From the NCBI GenBank assembly GCA_002938115.1, contig PTKD01000103.1:1-7213 (forward strand): DNA of 7,213 nucleotides, in the 5' to 3' direction. Positions 1 to 6,393 of the stretch are shown here, one piece after another (position 1 is the first letter of the stretch; every line of letters starts with the position of its first letter). Below the pieces are notes generated by a model. The model saw nothing but the letters and a program-made list of their open reading frames with translations, searched no databases and was not told where the DNA came from. The position numbers were made by a program, and so were the translations under genes. The DNA is from Alphaproteobacteria bacterium MarineAlpha9_Bin7. GTDB lineage: Bacteria; Pseudomonadota; Alphaproteobacteria; UBA7887.

Positions 1-1
1 T

Positions 2-421
2 GAAACTGGGAAGTGGCATGTGGGTTCAAAAATGGTCTTCGTGAAAAACCCGGGCGGTTGTTCCTTGCCTTCGGGCGATCCTGAAACTCAGATATGCCTA
101 ACCGGGGAAAATGGCAAAATACGGATTAGCCAATTCAACCGGGAAGCTGGGGCATGGCGAGTTAAAACAAAGATAACGCACCCAATGGATACGGGTTTTG
201 TTGTAGATGATAATGGTGAAGTCGTGCCGGCTTACTATATTGATCGGATCGATTTTGCTGACGAAAACGGACCCATAGCGGAAATTGAAACGTACGCAGC
301 GCTATCTACAAATCCAGTTATCATGCTTGATTTGCCAACACGGGGTCAAAATATCCGTATAAATGTGCGCGACGTCAAAGGTCTTCAGTTTGAGGCCATG
401 GAGCCGGCGCCATCCATGTAG
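2..421 (+). CDS. SoxYZ-like fused carrier protein, C-terminal part (5' end outside window)
   Basis: The reading frame is open from base 2 and ends at TAG 419-421, so 139 residues of a longer protein are visible. A GTG at 20 could serve as a start, but the frame continues upstream and the visible part begins inside a domain, so I treat the gene as truncated by the window edge. Residues 11-20 (MVFVKNPGGC) match the end of a SoxY domain. The GGC cysteine (residue 20) is the expected swinging-arm thiol that carries the bound sulfur or substrate. In free SoxY this cysteine lies at the very C-terminus; here the chain runs on through a linker into a SoxZ-like domain (about 51-125, with KTKITHPMDTG as signature). 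This fused Y-Z order is typical of the SoxYZ-like carriers associated with quinoprotein dehydrogenases. The protein is expected in the periplasm. It converges on the rhodanese gene with 45 bases between them. The family call is strong; the partner dehydrogenase is not visible. Confidence 0.85.
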   Translation, partial: ETGKWHVGSKMVFVKNPGGCSLPSGDPETQICLTGENGKIRISQFNREAGAWRVKTKITHPMDTGFVVDDNGEVVPAYYIDRIDFADENGPIAEIETYAALSTNPVIMLDLPTRGQNIRINVRDVKGLQFEAMEPAPSM

Positions 422-466
422 TTTGTCTTTGACGTTCTTTGCTTTGCAGCCACTTACACCAGAAAA

Positions 467-1393
467 TCAATTTAGTTCGACATGGCGGATGAGCGGAAGT
501 GACTCATCTTTCGTCCACTCCGCCAATGAACCGTCATAAAGCACGGCTTGTTCGTTTTCCAAGAGTTCGTGAGCGACAAACCAAGCCATAGAACTTTCCA
601 GGCCTGCATTGCAGAAGAAAATTTGCTTACCGCTGTCCGGTGACCCCGCGGCCGAGAATAGTTGTTTCAATTGCTTGCGGTCACGAAATTCTAGGCCCGC
701 ATTAACGGTTAACCAACTCATCGGCAAGTTGAGCGCACCTGGTATTGTGCCTGAGCGGGAAAGCATCCAGGCACGGTTGATCCCCATAAACATGTCATTG
801 CTACGCACGTCAATTATTGGGATTTTATTGGCGAGTGCGTTCTGAACGCCTTCGCGAGATATGAGAAGGTCTGCCCTTGGTTTTGCAGTAAACTCGGCAG
901 CCGTAATCTCATGCAATCCGACATCGAAGTCGGCAGACCATTCCGCCATCCAAGCTGGCAAGCCACCGTCTAGGATTGATACGGAATCGTGGCCAAGATA
1001 TTTAAAGGTAAGATAGATACTGGTGGTCTCTGCAGCATCGAATGGCCCTGTGCCGGATCCATAGATCACCACGTGAGTATTGTTTTTGATACCGAGCCGA
1101 CCAATTAACGCTTCCAATTGATCAGTGGGTGGCATCATATGGGGAATGCCCTGTTTTCTCGTGCGCCAACCATCCTTGTAGTAATTGGTGTGGATTGCGC
1201 ACGGTAGATGGGATGCTCGATAATTTTCCGTCGATCGGCGAACGTCCAGTACGGTTATTCCTTCTGCGCACACTACCGGTTTTAGCCACGAAACATCTAC
1301 CAACGGGGTAGTGTCTTTCGCTGCCAATCCGTTGATGACGGAGAAGGATAAAGCGACTCCGATTAGAAGGGCTCCGACCGCTACAAGCCTCAT
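467..1393 (-). CDS. Exported two-domain rhodanese-like sulfurtransferase
   Basis: This 308-residue protein has a hydrophobic N-terminus (about residues 3-25, ending NGLAAKD) that looks like a signal peptide or anchor, so a periplasmic location is likely. Two rhodanese folds follow. Domain 1 (about 30-150) has VLDVR at 48-52 and LDGGLPAW at 141-148, but the catalytic position is Tyr111 in YGSG, so it should be inactive. Domain 2 (about 165-303) has IIDVR at 193-197, FFCNAGLES at 259-267 and YDGSLAEW at 286-293, with Cys261 as the persulfide-forming residue. This inactive-then-active order is that of thiosulfate and 3-mercaptopyruvate sulfurtransferases. The loop CNAGLES matches neither classical substrate signature (CRKGVT, CGSGVT), so the substrate is open. 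The ATG overlaps the stop of the NosR-like gene in ATGA (1390-1393). I see no good Shine-Dalgarno sequence, which suggests translational coupling. It may load sulfur onto the SoxYZ-like carrier encoded next door; that is inference. Confidence 0.9.
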   Translation of the reverse strand: MRLVAVGALLIGVALSFSVINGLAAKDTTPLVDVSWLKPVVCAEGITVLDVRRSTENYRASHLPCAIHTNYYKDGWRTRKQGIPHMMPPTDQLEALIGRLGIKNNTHVVIYGSGTGPFDAAETTSIYLTFKYLGHDSVSILDGGLPAWMAEWSADFDVGLHEITAAEFTAKPRADLLISREGVQNALANKIPIIDVRSNDMFMGINRAWMLSRSGTIPGALNLPMSWLTVNAGLEFRDRKQLKQLFSAAGSPDSGKQIFFCNAGLESSMAWFVAHELLENEQAVLYDGSLAEWTKDESLPLIRHVELN

Positions 1394-3780
1394 CGTGGAG
1401 AAGCCGTCGCTGGAGTTGGAGCACCACTTGGTCCAAGGGATACTTCGGGCATTGCATTTTTCGCTTTTTTCGCCGCAGCTACCAATGGCGGGCAGGCGTG
1501 TTCATCGTAATACACTACCTGGCAATCCAGGCAGTAGAAGCACTCGTTCATATTTATCTTCCCTGTTGGCTCAATTGCGGAAATGGGACATTGTCGTTCA
1601 CACAAATGACACGGGCTCCCACATTCGGCACGGCGCTTTAAAGGAGTTAACATCCGGAGTTTGCCCCCGATTGCCATTGCGGCGCCGAGAGGGCAGAAAA
1701 AGCGGCAGAAGAAACGTTCGACTACTAGGCCGGCTGACAAAAGTGTCAGGGCGTAGATTACGTACGGCCAGTCACGGGCGAATTTTAGCGAAATCGCTGT
1801 TTTGAATGGTTCAACTTCATAGGCGAAGCTGGCTGCGGTCATGGAGTAGAAGGACAAGCCCACTAAAATGATCAAGATCGCGTATTTCAAGGGCCATAAA
1901 TAAGTGTGAGTCTTTGGGGAAAGTCGCAACTGCGGTAATCGGCATGCTTGGGCAATTTTTGCTAGTAGTTCCTGCATAGCCCCAAACGGACACAGCCAGC
2001 CACAGAAAATACCTCGTCCCCAAATAAAGAAAGTCACCAGTACGTAAGCCATTAGTACGATGATGAGCGGATCAGACAGAACCACGTCTGGGTTGAAGGA
2101 CCCGAAGGGAGCCTGAATCCAGGTAATAATATTTATTATGGTTACTTGGGCCCCAACGACCCATCCCAGCCAAACCAGAGTGAACAACATGAACGCATTT
2201 CGTAGCCAGAAGTAGAATTTAGGCCGCCGGGTTATCGATTCCATAAACACTAAAATGGCGGTCAGAGATGCAAGGAATAGGAGCAAAATGACGATGTTAA
2301 CCGCTTGCACTTCCCAGGCCCGTATCCAAACTGGTGTGTTTTCTGACGCCATGACGTCAAGGCCGGTCGGTTCCAGGACATATTGTGGCTGTAACTGGTA
2401 AGGCAATGAAAATACGGTTGTATTCCCGTCTTCGGTTTCGAATGGGAACTCTAGTTTCCACGGTTTGAGTGGATCTGCTCCCTCTGAAGCCGGCAACCAT
2501 AAAAGCCCTATTTCCGAAAATATGGGCTTGTCTTTTCCGTGCAAGAATCCGAAATAACGGAACCGGTCTTTTGTTAAGTTAAATGTTTTGTCCCCTTGGA
2601 TGAGTCGGAAGCGTTCGAACGGGCCAGTTGTAGTTTCGTGCATATCGTGTAGCTCATACGAACCTTTGGACATCATTAAGAGCACGAGATCTTCTGCAGC
2701 GCGTCCGCTTATGAAAAGGTTGTACGCTTGGTCTCCCATGATATTGCGGCCAATCGATGGGGGTGTTGCCGGCGCTACGAAGAGGTCGATAAAGGATTTT
2801 TCGTTGGCATTACCCTGCGTAGCGGCTTGGTGCCTTTCTTGTCGCCTGTAACGTGGTGCAACCTCTTCCTGGACGAGGCGGAGACTTTCCCCAACTTTTC
2901 GATGGGAGGAGATATCTATCCCAGCCGCAGTTGCTTCGGCAGGCGTAACCCTCAAATGTCCGACGGACCCATCTTCTACCAGGCGTGCCCAGTCGGTCTT
3001 TTCAAAAAAAGTCATGTCGACAGCAGGTTGGTCGTTCAGCCTTAGGCCGTGGGCTCGCGCTACAAGTCGTGCCGAGGTCAGGATTGCTTCGTTAAACAGA
3101 ATTGCACTGATCGTCGCTGCGCTGATCCCATCCAGGGTTCCTACAGATCCGGCGGAATCATCAGATTGTCCACTTAAGTAGGAAATTTTTGTTAGGCTGA
3201 CTCGCCACGGCCGACGGATATCCACGCCACCATATTGATCACCAAACTTGGCCAATCCACCAAGCAACAATATATCGATGATTGGCTCGTTGTGGTCGAT
3301 CACTTTGGCGCCGGTGAGATTTCCATCTAGTCCAAGGCCGACAGCAATTTGAAAAGGCAGCGATGAAAACCCCAATGATGGCACTGCGTCAACGGTAAGG
3401 AACATAAAGCCTAGTAGGGTTTGGTCCTCAAAGATTTCCACTGCCGGTGGATCACCCTCCAACCCAGTAGAGCGAGTGGACGTCGGAAAAAACGCGGTAC
3501 GCAACTCATCTGTCAGCCAGTCCGCAGAAGCGCCGGTGTACCAAGTCGCCATATCCGGCGAAGGAATTTTCGCATCACCGTAGGCATCTTCAGTTGCTTG
3601 GCGTACCTGATCCATCTGTGCATTGCCAGAATCCTGAGCCCAAGCGGTTGAATCAAACGCGCCCAGAAGCAAACAAAAGAAAACTATTTTTCGGATAAAG
3701 GAGAATTTCCCGGGAAAAATGATAAAACTGGGGACAAATCCGGTATATTTTGGTGGTATAGGCATTTTTATGGCTCGCAT
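1390..3780 (-). CDS. NosR/NirI-type membrane protein: FMN-binding domain plus polyferredoxin
   Basis: From the ATG at 3780 the protein has 796 residues, slightly long for NosR. A signal peptide ends near residue 48 (STAWA, then QDSG). The periplasmic part has an FMN-binding domain; DGISAATISA (about 217-226) holds Thr223, the expected site of covalent FMN attachment by ApbE. Five hydrophobic segments follow (about 492-514, 525-548, 571-588, 631-648, 671-690). The NosR-type CxxxCP motifs are FCGWLCP (Cys593, Cys597) and FCRFFCP (Cys692, Cys696). The C-terminal ferredoxin-like part has Cys720-X3-724-X2-727-X3-731-Pro and Cys747-X2-750-X2-753-X9-763, enough for two [4Fe-4S] clusters; LDCQVVYY is characteristic of NosR. 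The frame is open back to a TTG at 3876, but residues encoded there do not resemble a signal peptide. ATG 3780 has only GGGGA 3 bases upstream; ATG 3765 is an alternative. It is first in an operon with the rhodanese. NosR itself supports N2O reductase; no nosZ is visible, so I leave the symbol empty. Confidence 0.9.
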   Translation of the reverse strand: MRAIKMPIPPKYTGFVPSFIIFPGKFSFIRKIVFFCLLLGAFDSTAWAQDSGNAQMDQVRQATEDAYGDAKIPSPDMATWYTGASADWLTDELRTAFFPTSTRSTGLEGDPPAVEIFEDQTLLGFMFLTVDAVPSLGFSSLPFQIAVGLGLDGNLTGAKVIDHNEPIIDILLLGGLAKFGDQYGGVDIRRPWRVSLTKISYLSGQSDDSAGSVGTLDGISAATISAILFNEAILTSARLVARAHGLRLNDQPAVDMTFFEKTDWARLVEDGSVGHLRVTPAEATAAGIDISSHRKVGESLRLVQEEVAPRYRRQERHQAATQGNANEKSFIDLFVAPATPPSIGRNIMGDQAYNLFISGRAAEDLVLLMMSKGSYELHDMHETTTGPFERFRLIQGDKTFNLTKDRFRYFGFLHGKDKPIFSEIGLLWLPASEGADPLKPWKLEFPFETEDGNTTVFSLPYQLQPQYVLEPTGLDVMASENTPVWIRAWEVQAVNIVILLLFLASLTAILVFMESITRRPKFYFWLRNAFMLFTLVWLGWVVGAQVTIINIITWIQAPFGSFNPDVVLSDPLIIVLMAYVLVTFFIWGRGIFCGWLCPFGAMQELLAKIAQACRLPQLRLSPKTHTYLWPLKYAILIILVGLSFYSMTAASFAYEVEPFKTAISLKFARDWPYVIYALTLLSAGLVVERFFCRFFCPLGAAMAIGGKLRMLTPLKRRAECGSPCHLCERQCPISAIEPTGKINMNECFYCLDCQVVYYDEHACPPLVAAAKKAKNAMPEVSLGPSGAPTPATASPR

Positions 3781-3900
3781 CTGTCCCCAAAAATCGCGGA
3801 GACTACCACGACGGTGTCCTCTGTCCACCCTGCCTATGTTCTTTACCGGGACATAATATGGATTGTCACAGACCAATCAGTCTACTAACATCAACGGTGG

Positions 3901-3920
3901 CCACGGCAGGATGTCCGTGG
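3901..3920. repeat. Inverted repeat CCACGG-N8-CCGTGG
   Basis: Perfect 6-base arms (3901-3906 and 3915-3920) are separated by 8 bases within the divergent control region. The spacing puts the arm centres about 14 bases apart, which could suit a dimeric repressor or activator, or form a short hairpin. No known regulator motif is recognised. Confidence 0.4.
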
Positions 3921-3922
3921 TT

Positions 3923-3954
3923 ACACATGTTCTAAGTATTTATGTGTCGACACA
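3923..3954. promoter_or_regulatory. Overlapping inverted repeat and 12-base palindrome, candidate operator
   Basis: ACACAT (3923-3928) pairs with ATGTGT (3942-3947) across a 13-base AT-rich spacer. The right arm also forms part of the perfect palindrome TGTGTCGACACA (3943-3954). As the two symmetries share bases 3943-3947, only one could form as a hairpin at a time; as protein sites they would be adjacent half-sites of the same ACACA/TGTGT word. The element lies 60-91 bases upstream of the hydrolase ATG, a plausible operator position. The regulator is unknown. Confidence 0.45.
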
Positions 3955-3998
3955 GAAACCAAATAGACCGGATGGCCATGCGCGTGTGGCTGAAGGTC

Positions 3999-4006
3999 GA
4001 GGGAGG
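3999..4006 (+). promoter_or_regulatory. Strong ribosome binding site of the hydrolase gene (GAGGGAGG)
   Basis: GAGGGAGG lies 7 bases before ATG 4014 and fixes that start in spite of an internal ATG at 4203 that would place the twin-arginine motif at the N-terminus. The same octamer precedes the second small secreted-protein gene (6381-6388), and AGGGAGG precedes the first (5721-5727). Confidence 0.75.
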
Positions 4007-4013
4007 CTAAATC

Positions 4014-5525
4014 ATGTCAACGTGGCTTAGCGAACGCGAAGAGCGGTTGGTGGAAGGTGCTGAAGAGCTTGAGTTTCAATCTCCGGTGCCAACACAAATC
4101 GTGTCAAATGGGGAATATCTTCCACCTCCCCAAAGTCCGATACAAAAGAAAGTTGAAAGTCGGATTAAAGAGTTAGCCGAGGAGAACAGTAAGTTCCTGG
4201 GGATGACTCGTCGTGAATACCTTATGACCAACTGCGGCATGGCTGCGGCGTTTTTGGCGATGAATGAGGTATACGGTGGTGGCGTTTGGCAAGTGGATCC
4301 AGCGGAAGCGCGGGACCCAGAGATGACCAAAGTTAGGGCAGATGAACTTGCTGGACAGTTTATTTTTGATGACCAAACCCACTTCTTGCGTGATGATTTC
4401 GCTCATGAAGAAATTACAGGTCTTGGCGAATTTGCGGCCGAGCACTGGAATCCGGTTCTCAAAGAAGAAGGTATCAGCTTAACCCGGTACAAGTTCGAGA
4501 ACTACATTCGCGAACTCTGGTTCACTGCCGATACCAAAATGGCGCTGTTGTCAGGCGCGCCATTCGACGATCCAACCTGGTACCTGTTGTATAACGACCA
4601 GATCATGGATGCTTGCGCCACAGTAAACGACTTTGCTGGTGGCACGCGGATGTTGGGTCACGCCGTTATCACTCCCGGCCAGCCTGGTTGGATGGATACG
4701 GTTGACGAGGCGATTAGTCGTAATGATCCCAATATGTGTTCGTGGAAGTCCTACACGATTGGTGATCCACTTGCTCCGTCAAAGTGGCCATGGCGTTTGG
4801 ATGATGAAAAGTTGATGTATCCCTTCTACGAGAAAGCAATAAAGGCTGGCATCAACACAATTTGTGTCCATAAGGGTTTAATGCCGCCAGATTACGAGCA
4901 GTCCTTTAAAGGCTTGTGGCAGTACGCAACTGCGTGGGACCTTGAGAAGGCTGCAAGAGATTGGCCGGACATGAACTTCGTCATTTACCACACCGCGTTG
5001 CGTCCGTTCCTCGAGCTGCCTGACCAAGCTTGGTCCGAGTTTGAGGCGACTGGCCGTATTAAGTGGGCGACTGATGTGGTCGAGGCAGCGCAGAAAGTTG
5101 GTAACGGCAACATCTACGGTGAGATTGGCACTTCATTTGCTAACTCAGCAGTGGCGCATCCGAAATTCTCGGCCGCGTTCATTGGTACGCTGGTTGGTGG
5201 TCTTGGTGCGGATCACGTCGTCTATGGTTCGGATACCGTGTGGTATGGTTCGCCGCAGTGGCAGATTGAAGCCATGCGTCGTCTCGAAGTTCCGGGCGAC
5301 ATGCAAGAGAAGTATAGTTTGCCGGCACTTGGTGGTCCGAATAGCCTCACCAAACAGGCGATCTTCGGCCTCAATTCGGCACGTCTTTACAACCTTGGCA
5401 TGACGAACGTTGACAATACGCCGTTGAACTTCGGTGAAGACAAGTTAGCTGAGTTGGCGAAAAACTTCCGCGAACGCGGTGGTGAAAACTCCAACAAACG
5501 CTACGGTTTGGTTCGTACTGCTTAA
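4014..5525 (+). CDS. Amidohydrolase_2-type metal-dependent hydrolase with internal twin-arginine motif
   Basis: This 503-residue protein is well above the roughly 300-350 residues of the compact amidohydrolase_2 (ACMSD-like) TIM-barrel family; the excess is N-terminal. Residues 1-63 are charged and proline-containing. TRREYLMTNCGMAAAFLAM (65-83) then looks like a twin-arginine signal (Arg66-Arg67) with a short hydrophobic stretch, so export with the cofactor already bound is likely. The barrel starts near residue 113. Candidate metal and catalytic residues are Gln121 and His123 in DDQTHF (most relatives have His-x-His), Lys245 in SWKSY, His286 in CVHKG, His326 in IYHTA and Asp407 in YGSDT. 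The order H-K-H-H-D fits the family; the first position is substituted. The substrate cannot be read from sequence; hydrolysis or decarboxylation of a carboxylated or cyclic compound is the family norm. It is transcribed away from the NosR-like operon from a shared control region. The start rests on a strong ribosome binding site at 3999-4006. Confidence 0.8.
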   Translation: MSTWLSEREERLVEGAEELEFQSPVPTQIVSNGEYLPPPQSPIQKKVESRIKELAEENSKFLGMTRREYLMTNCGMAAAFLAMNEVYGGGVWQVDPAEARDPEMTKVRADELAGQFIFDDQTHFLRDDFAHEEITGLGEFAAEHWNPVLKEEGISLTRYKFENYIRELWFTADTKMALLSGAPFDDPTWYLLYNDQIMDACATVNDFAGGTRMLGHAVITPGQPGWMDTVDEAISRNDPNMCSWKSYTIGDPLAPSKWPWRLDDEKLMYPFYEKAIKAGINTICVHKGLMPPDYEQSFKGLWQYATAWDLEKAARDWPDMNFVIYHTALRPFLELPDQAWSEFEATGRIKWATDVVEAAQKVGNGNIYGEIGTSFANSAVAHPKFSAAFIGTLVGGLGADHVVYGSDTVWYGSPQWQIEAMRRLEVPGDMQEKYSLPALGGPNSLTKQAIFGLNSARLYNLGMTNVDNTPLNFGEDKLAELAKNFRERGGENSNKRYGLVRTA

Positions 5526-5530
5526 GTAAG

Positions 5531-5558
5531 TGACTGCAACGCGTTAGCGTAACAGTCA
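5531..5558 (+). other. Stem-loop directly after the hydrolase stop codon
   Basis: TGACTG (5531-5536) pairs with CAGTCA (5553-5558), and inside it ACGC (5539-5542) pairs with GCGT (5547-5550) around the loop GTTA, leaving a 2x2 internal loop. It begins 5 bases after the TAA. No T-run follows, so it is not a classical intrinsic terminator; a 3'-end protecting or processing hairpin is an alternative. Confidence 0.5.
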
Positions 5559-5572
5559 AAGTACTGACATGG

Positions 5573-5604
5573 AGAAGGTCGGGGGCATCTGTCCTTGGCC
5601 TTCT
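5573..5604 (+). other. Second stem-loop, possible weak terminator before the duplicated genes
   Basis: AGAAGGTC (5573-5580) pairs with GGCCTTCT (5597-5604) with one G-U pair and a 16-base loop. The stem is followed by TCTGTGTT, only moderately T-rich. It ends exactly where sequence shared with the leader of the second secreted-protein gene begins, so it may separate the hydrolase transcript from the downstream pair. Confidence 0.4.
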
Positions 5605-5732
5605 TCTGTGTTGGGGGCGATAGATTGGTTGCGGCTCGTGCAGTCGGTAGATGGCGCTGCAAGTAGTTGTATCGCACTTTGCAGACGAATGGTTTCTTTG
5701 AAGCGGTGGGATGCCGCGATAGGGAGGATGTC
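5605..5732 (+). promoter_or_regulatory. Leader of secreted-protein copy 1, homologous to the leader of copy 2
   Basis: The start of this region (TTGGGGGCGATAG, 5611-5623), CGGTAG (5645-5650), CTTTGAAGCG (5696-5705) and the ribosome binding site AGGGAGG (5721-5727, 5 bases before ATG 5733) all recur in the same order before copy 2. GATAG ends 110 bases from the start codon here and 111 bases in copy 2. The preserved order suggests that a promoter or leader element was duplicated with the gene. I cannot point to clear -35/-10 hexamers. TGCAG-N13-CTGCA (5639-5661) is a further inverted repeat. Confidence 0.5.
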
Positions 5733-6263
5733 ATGAAAATTGGTTTTGGCGTAGCTGCGGTTATTGCGTTTCTTGCTGCATTTGCTTCCGTTCCCGTGAC
5801 GGCGGCCGAAATATTGACCCTGAAAGCAACATCAGGACGTTTTAAGATTCAGGGAGGTTTTTACCCTAACTATCTAGTGTTCTTGAAAGGGCTGAATGCG
5901 TCAGAGATTGAAACTAGTTGGGTAGACAAGGAATACTACGCCGTACTTGATATACACGAAGGGCCGGAAGCCGGCCAGAGTGCGATTATGACACTGAAAA
6001 AATCCAGCGATCGGAGCCCACAACCAGAGTGGTGTAAAACAGAAGGTGGTGAGGAATTTTCGGGAAAGGGCATTACCTGTTTGAAAGGAGATGAGGGTTT
6101 CACCGAACAGCTCCGCTTTAAGGTAAAAGTCAAATATGCCGACTCTGCTGCCTCGTTGCCCGCGGAACTACAGGATCGTACCTGGGCGGAATATCCGGAA
6201 TTGCCCGGTAGACGTGAATTTGAGGAGTTAGGCTCGTTCGATTTGCACATTGTTATTGAATAA
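5733..6263 (+). CDS. Small secreted protein of unknown function, tandem copy 1
   Basis: I do not recognise this family. The frame is open from 5667, but ATG 5733 is preferred: it has AGGGAGG 5 bases upstream and starts a clean signal peptide (MKIGFGVAAVIAFLAAF, cleavage likely after VTAA near residue 25). The product has 176 residues, about 151 once mature, with no further membrane segment. Two cysteines, Cys101 (PEWCKTEGG) and Cys116 (GITCLKG), are conserved in the neighbouring copy and could form a disulfide in the periplasm or serve as a redox or ligand site. Other shared blocks are WVDKEYYAVLD (63-73), HEGPE (75-79), KYADSAA (134-140) and PGRREFE (158-164). The residue pattern (alternating hydrophobics, many Gly and aromatic residues) suggests a mostly beta fold. 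It follows the hydrolase by 207 bases with two intervening hairpins, so it may have its own promoter. No enzymatic motif is visible. Confidence 0.85.
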   Translation: MKIGFGVAAVIAFLAAFASVPVTAAEILTLKATSGRFKIQGGFYPNYLVFLKGLNASEIETSWVDKEYYAVLDIHEGPEAGQSAIMTLKKSSDRSPQPEWCKTEGGEEFSGKGITCLKGDEGFTEQLRFKVKVKYADSAASLPAELQDRTWAEYPELPGRREFEELGSFDLHIVIE

Positions 6264-6393
6264 ATCTGTTGTTGGGACGATAGCGTTTGTCGGATTCAGA
6301 GTTCTTTGCGGCCAGCAATGACGGTAGTGCCGCAGTGAACTATCTTCGAGATATAGGCAGTAGCTTTGAAGCGTCTGCACGAGGGAGGGTGTT
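6264..6393 (+). promoter_or_regulatory. Leader of secreted-protein copy 2
   Basis: Begins immediately after the stop codon of copy 1 and repeats, in order, the blocks of the copy-1 leader: TTGGGACGATAG (6272-6283), CGGTAG (6322-6327), CTTTGAAGCG (6364-6373) and the ribosome binding site GAGGGAGG (6381-6388). The sequence between blocks has diverged and contains small insertions or deletions, whereas block order is kept. No clear promoter hexamers are recognised. Confidence 0.45.

Larger units (their letters stand above)
3781..4013. promoter_or_regulatory. Divergent intergenic control region between the NosR-like and hydrolase genes
   Basis: This is the only divergent junction in the window, so it must carry promoters for both the leftward NosR-like/rhodanese operon and the rightward hydrolase. 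On the minus strand TATTAT (ATAATA at 3853-3858 on the + strand) could be a -10 element for the NosR-like gene, giving a leader of roughly 65 bases before ATG 3780; I see no convincing -35 partner. No clear sigma-70 promoter stands out on the plus strand. A 5-base inverted repeat GATTG-N8-CAATC lies at 3861-3878, just upstream of that -10. Three more symmetrical elements at 3901-3954 are listed separately. I looked for TTGAT-N4-ATCAA (FNR/NNR box) and did not find one. Confidence 0.55.

Noticed and set aside
1311..1805. Plus-strand reading frame of 164 codons
   Set aside because: It lies wholly antisense to the NosR-like and rhodanese genes, has no recognisable domain and is rich in arginine and serine as expected of a shadow frame.
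3781..3876. Extension of the NosR-like frame to a TTG start, adding 32 residues
   Set aside because: The added residues are polar and arginine-rich and would bury the signal peptide about 80 residues in; a possible -10 element (3853-3858) for this gene lies inside the extension. ATG 3780 or 3765 fits an exported protein better.
3877..4013. FNR/NNR-type box, as expected for a denitrification nosR
   Set aside because: One half-site-like ATCAA is present (3890-3894), but no TTGAT partner lies at the required spacing.
4203..4214. Internal ATG as the hydrolase start, giving a normal N-terminal twin-arginine signal
   Set aside because: No good ribosome binding site precedes it, whereas ATG 4014 has GAGGGAGG at 7 bases and the 63 intervening codons look like real coding sequence. 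It remains a possible alternative.
5667..5732. Extension of secreted-protein copy 1 to the upstream start at 5667
   Set aside because: ATG 5733 has an AGGGAGG ribosome binding site at ideal spacing, begins a typical signal peptide and aligns exactly with the start of copy 2.
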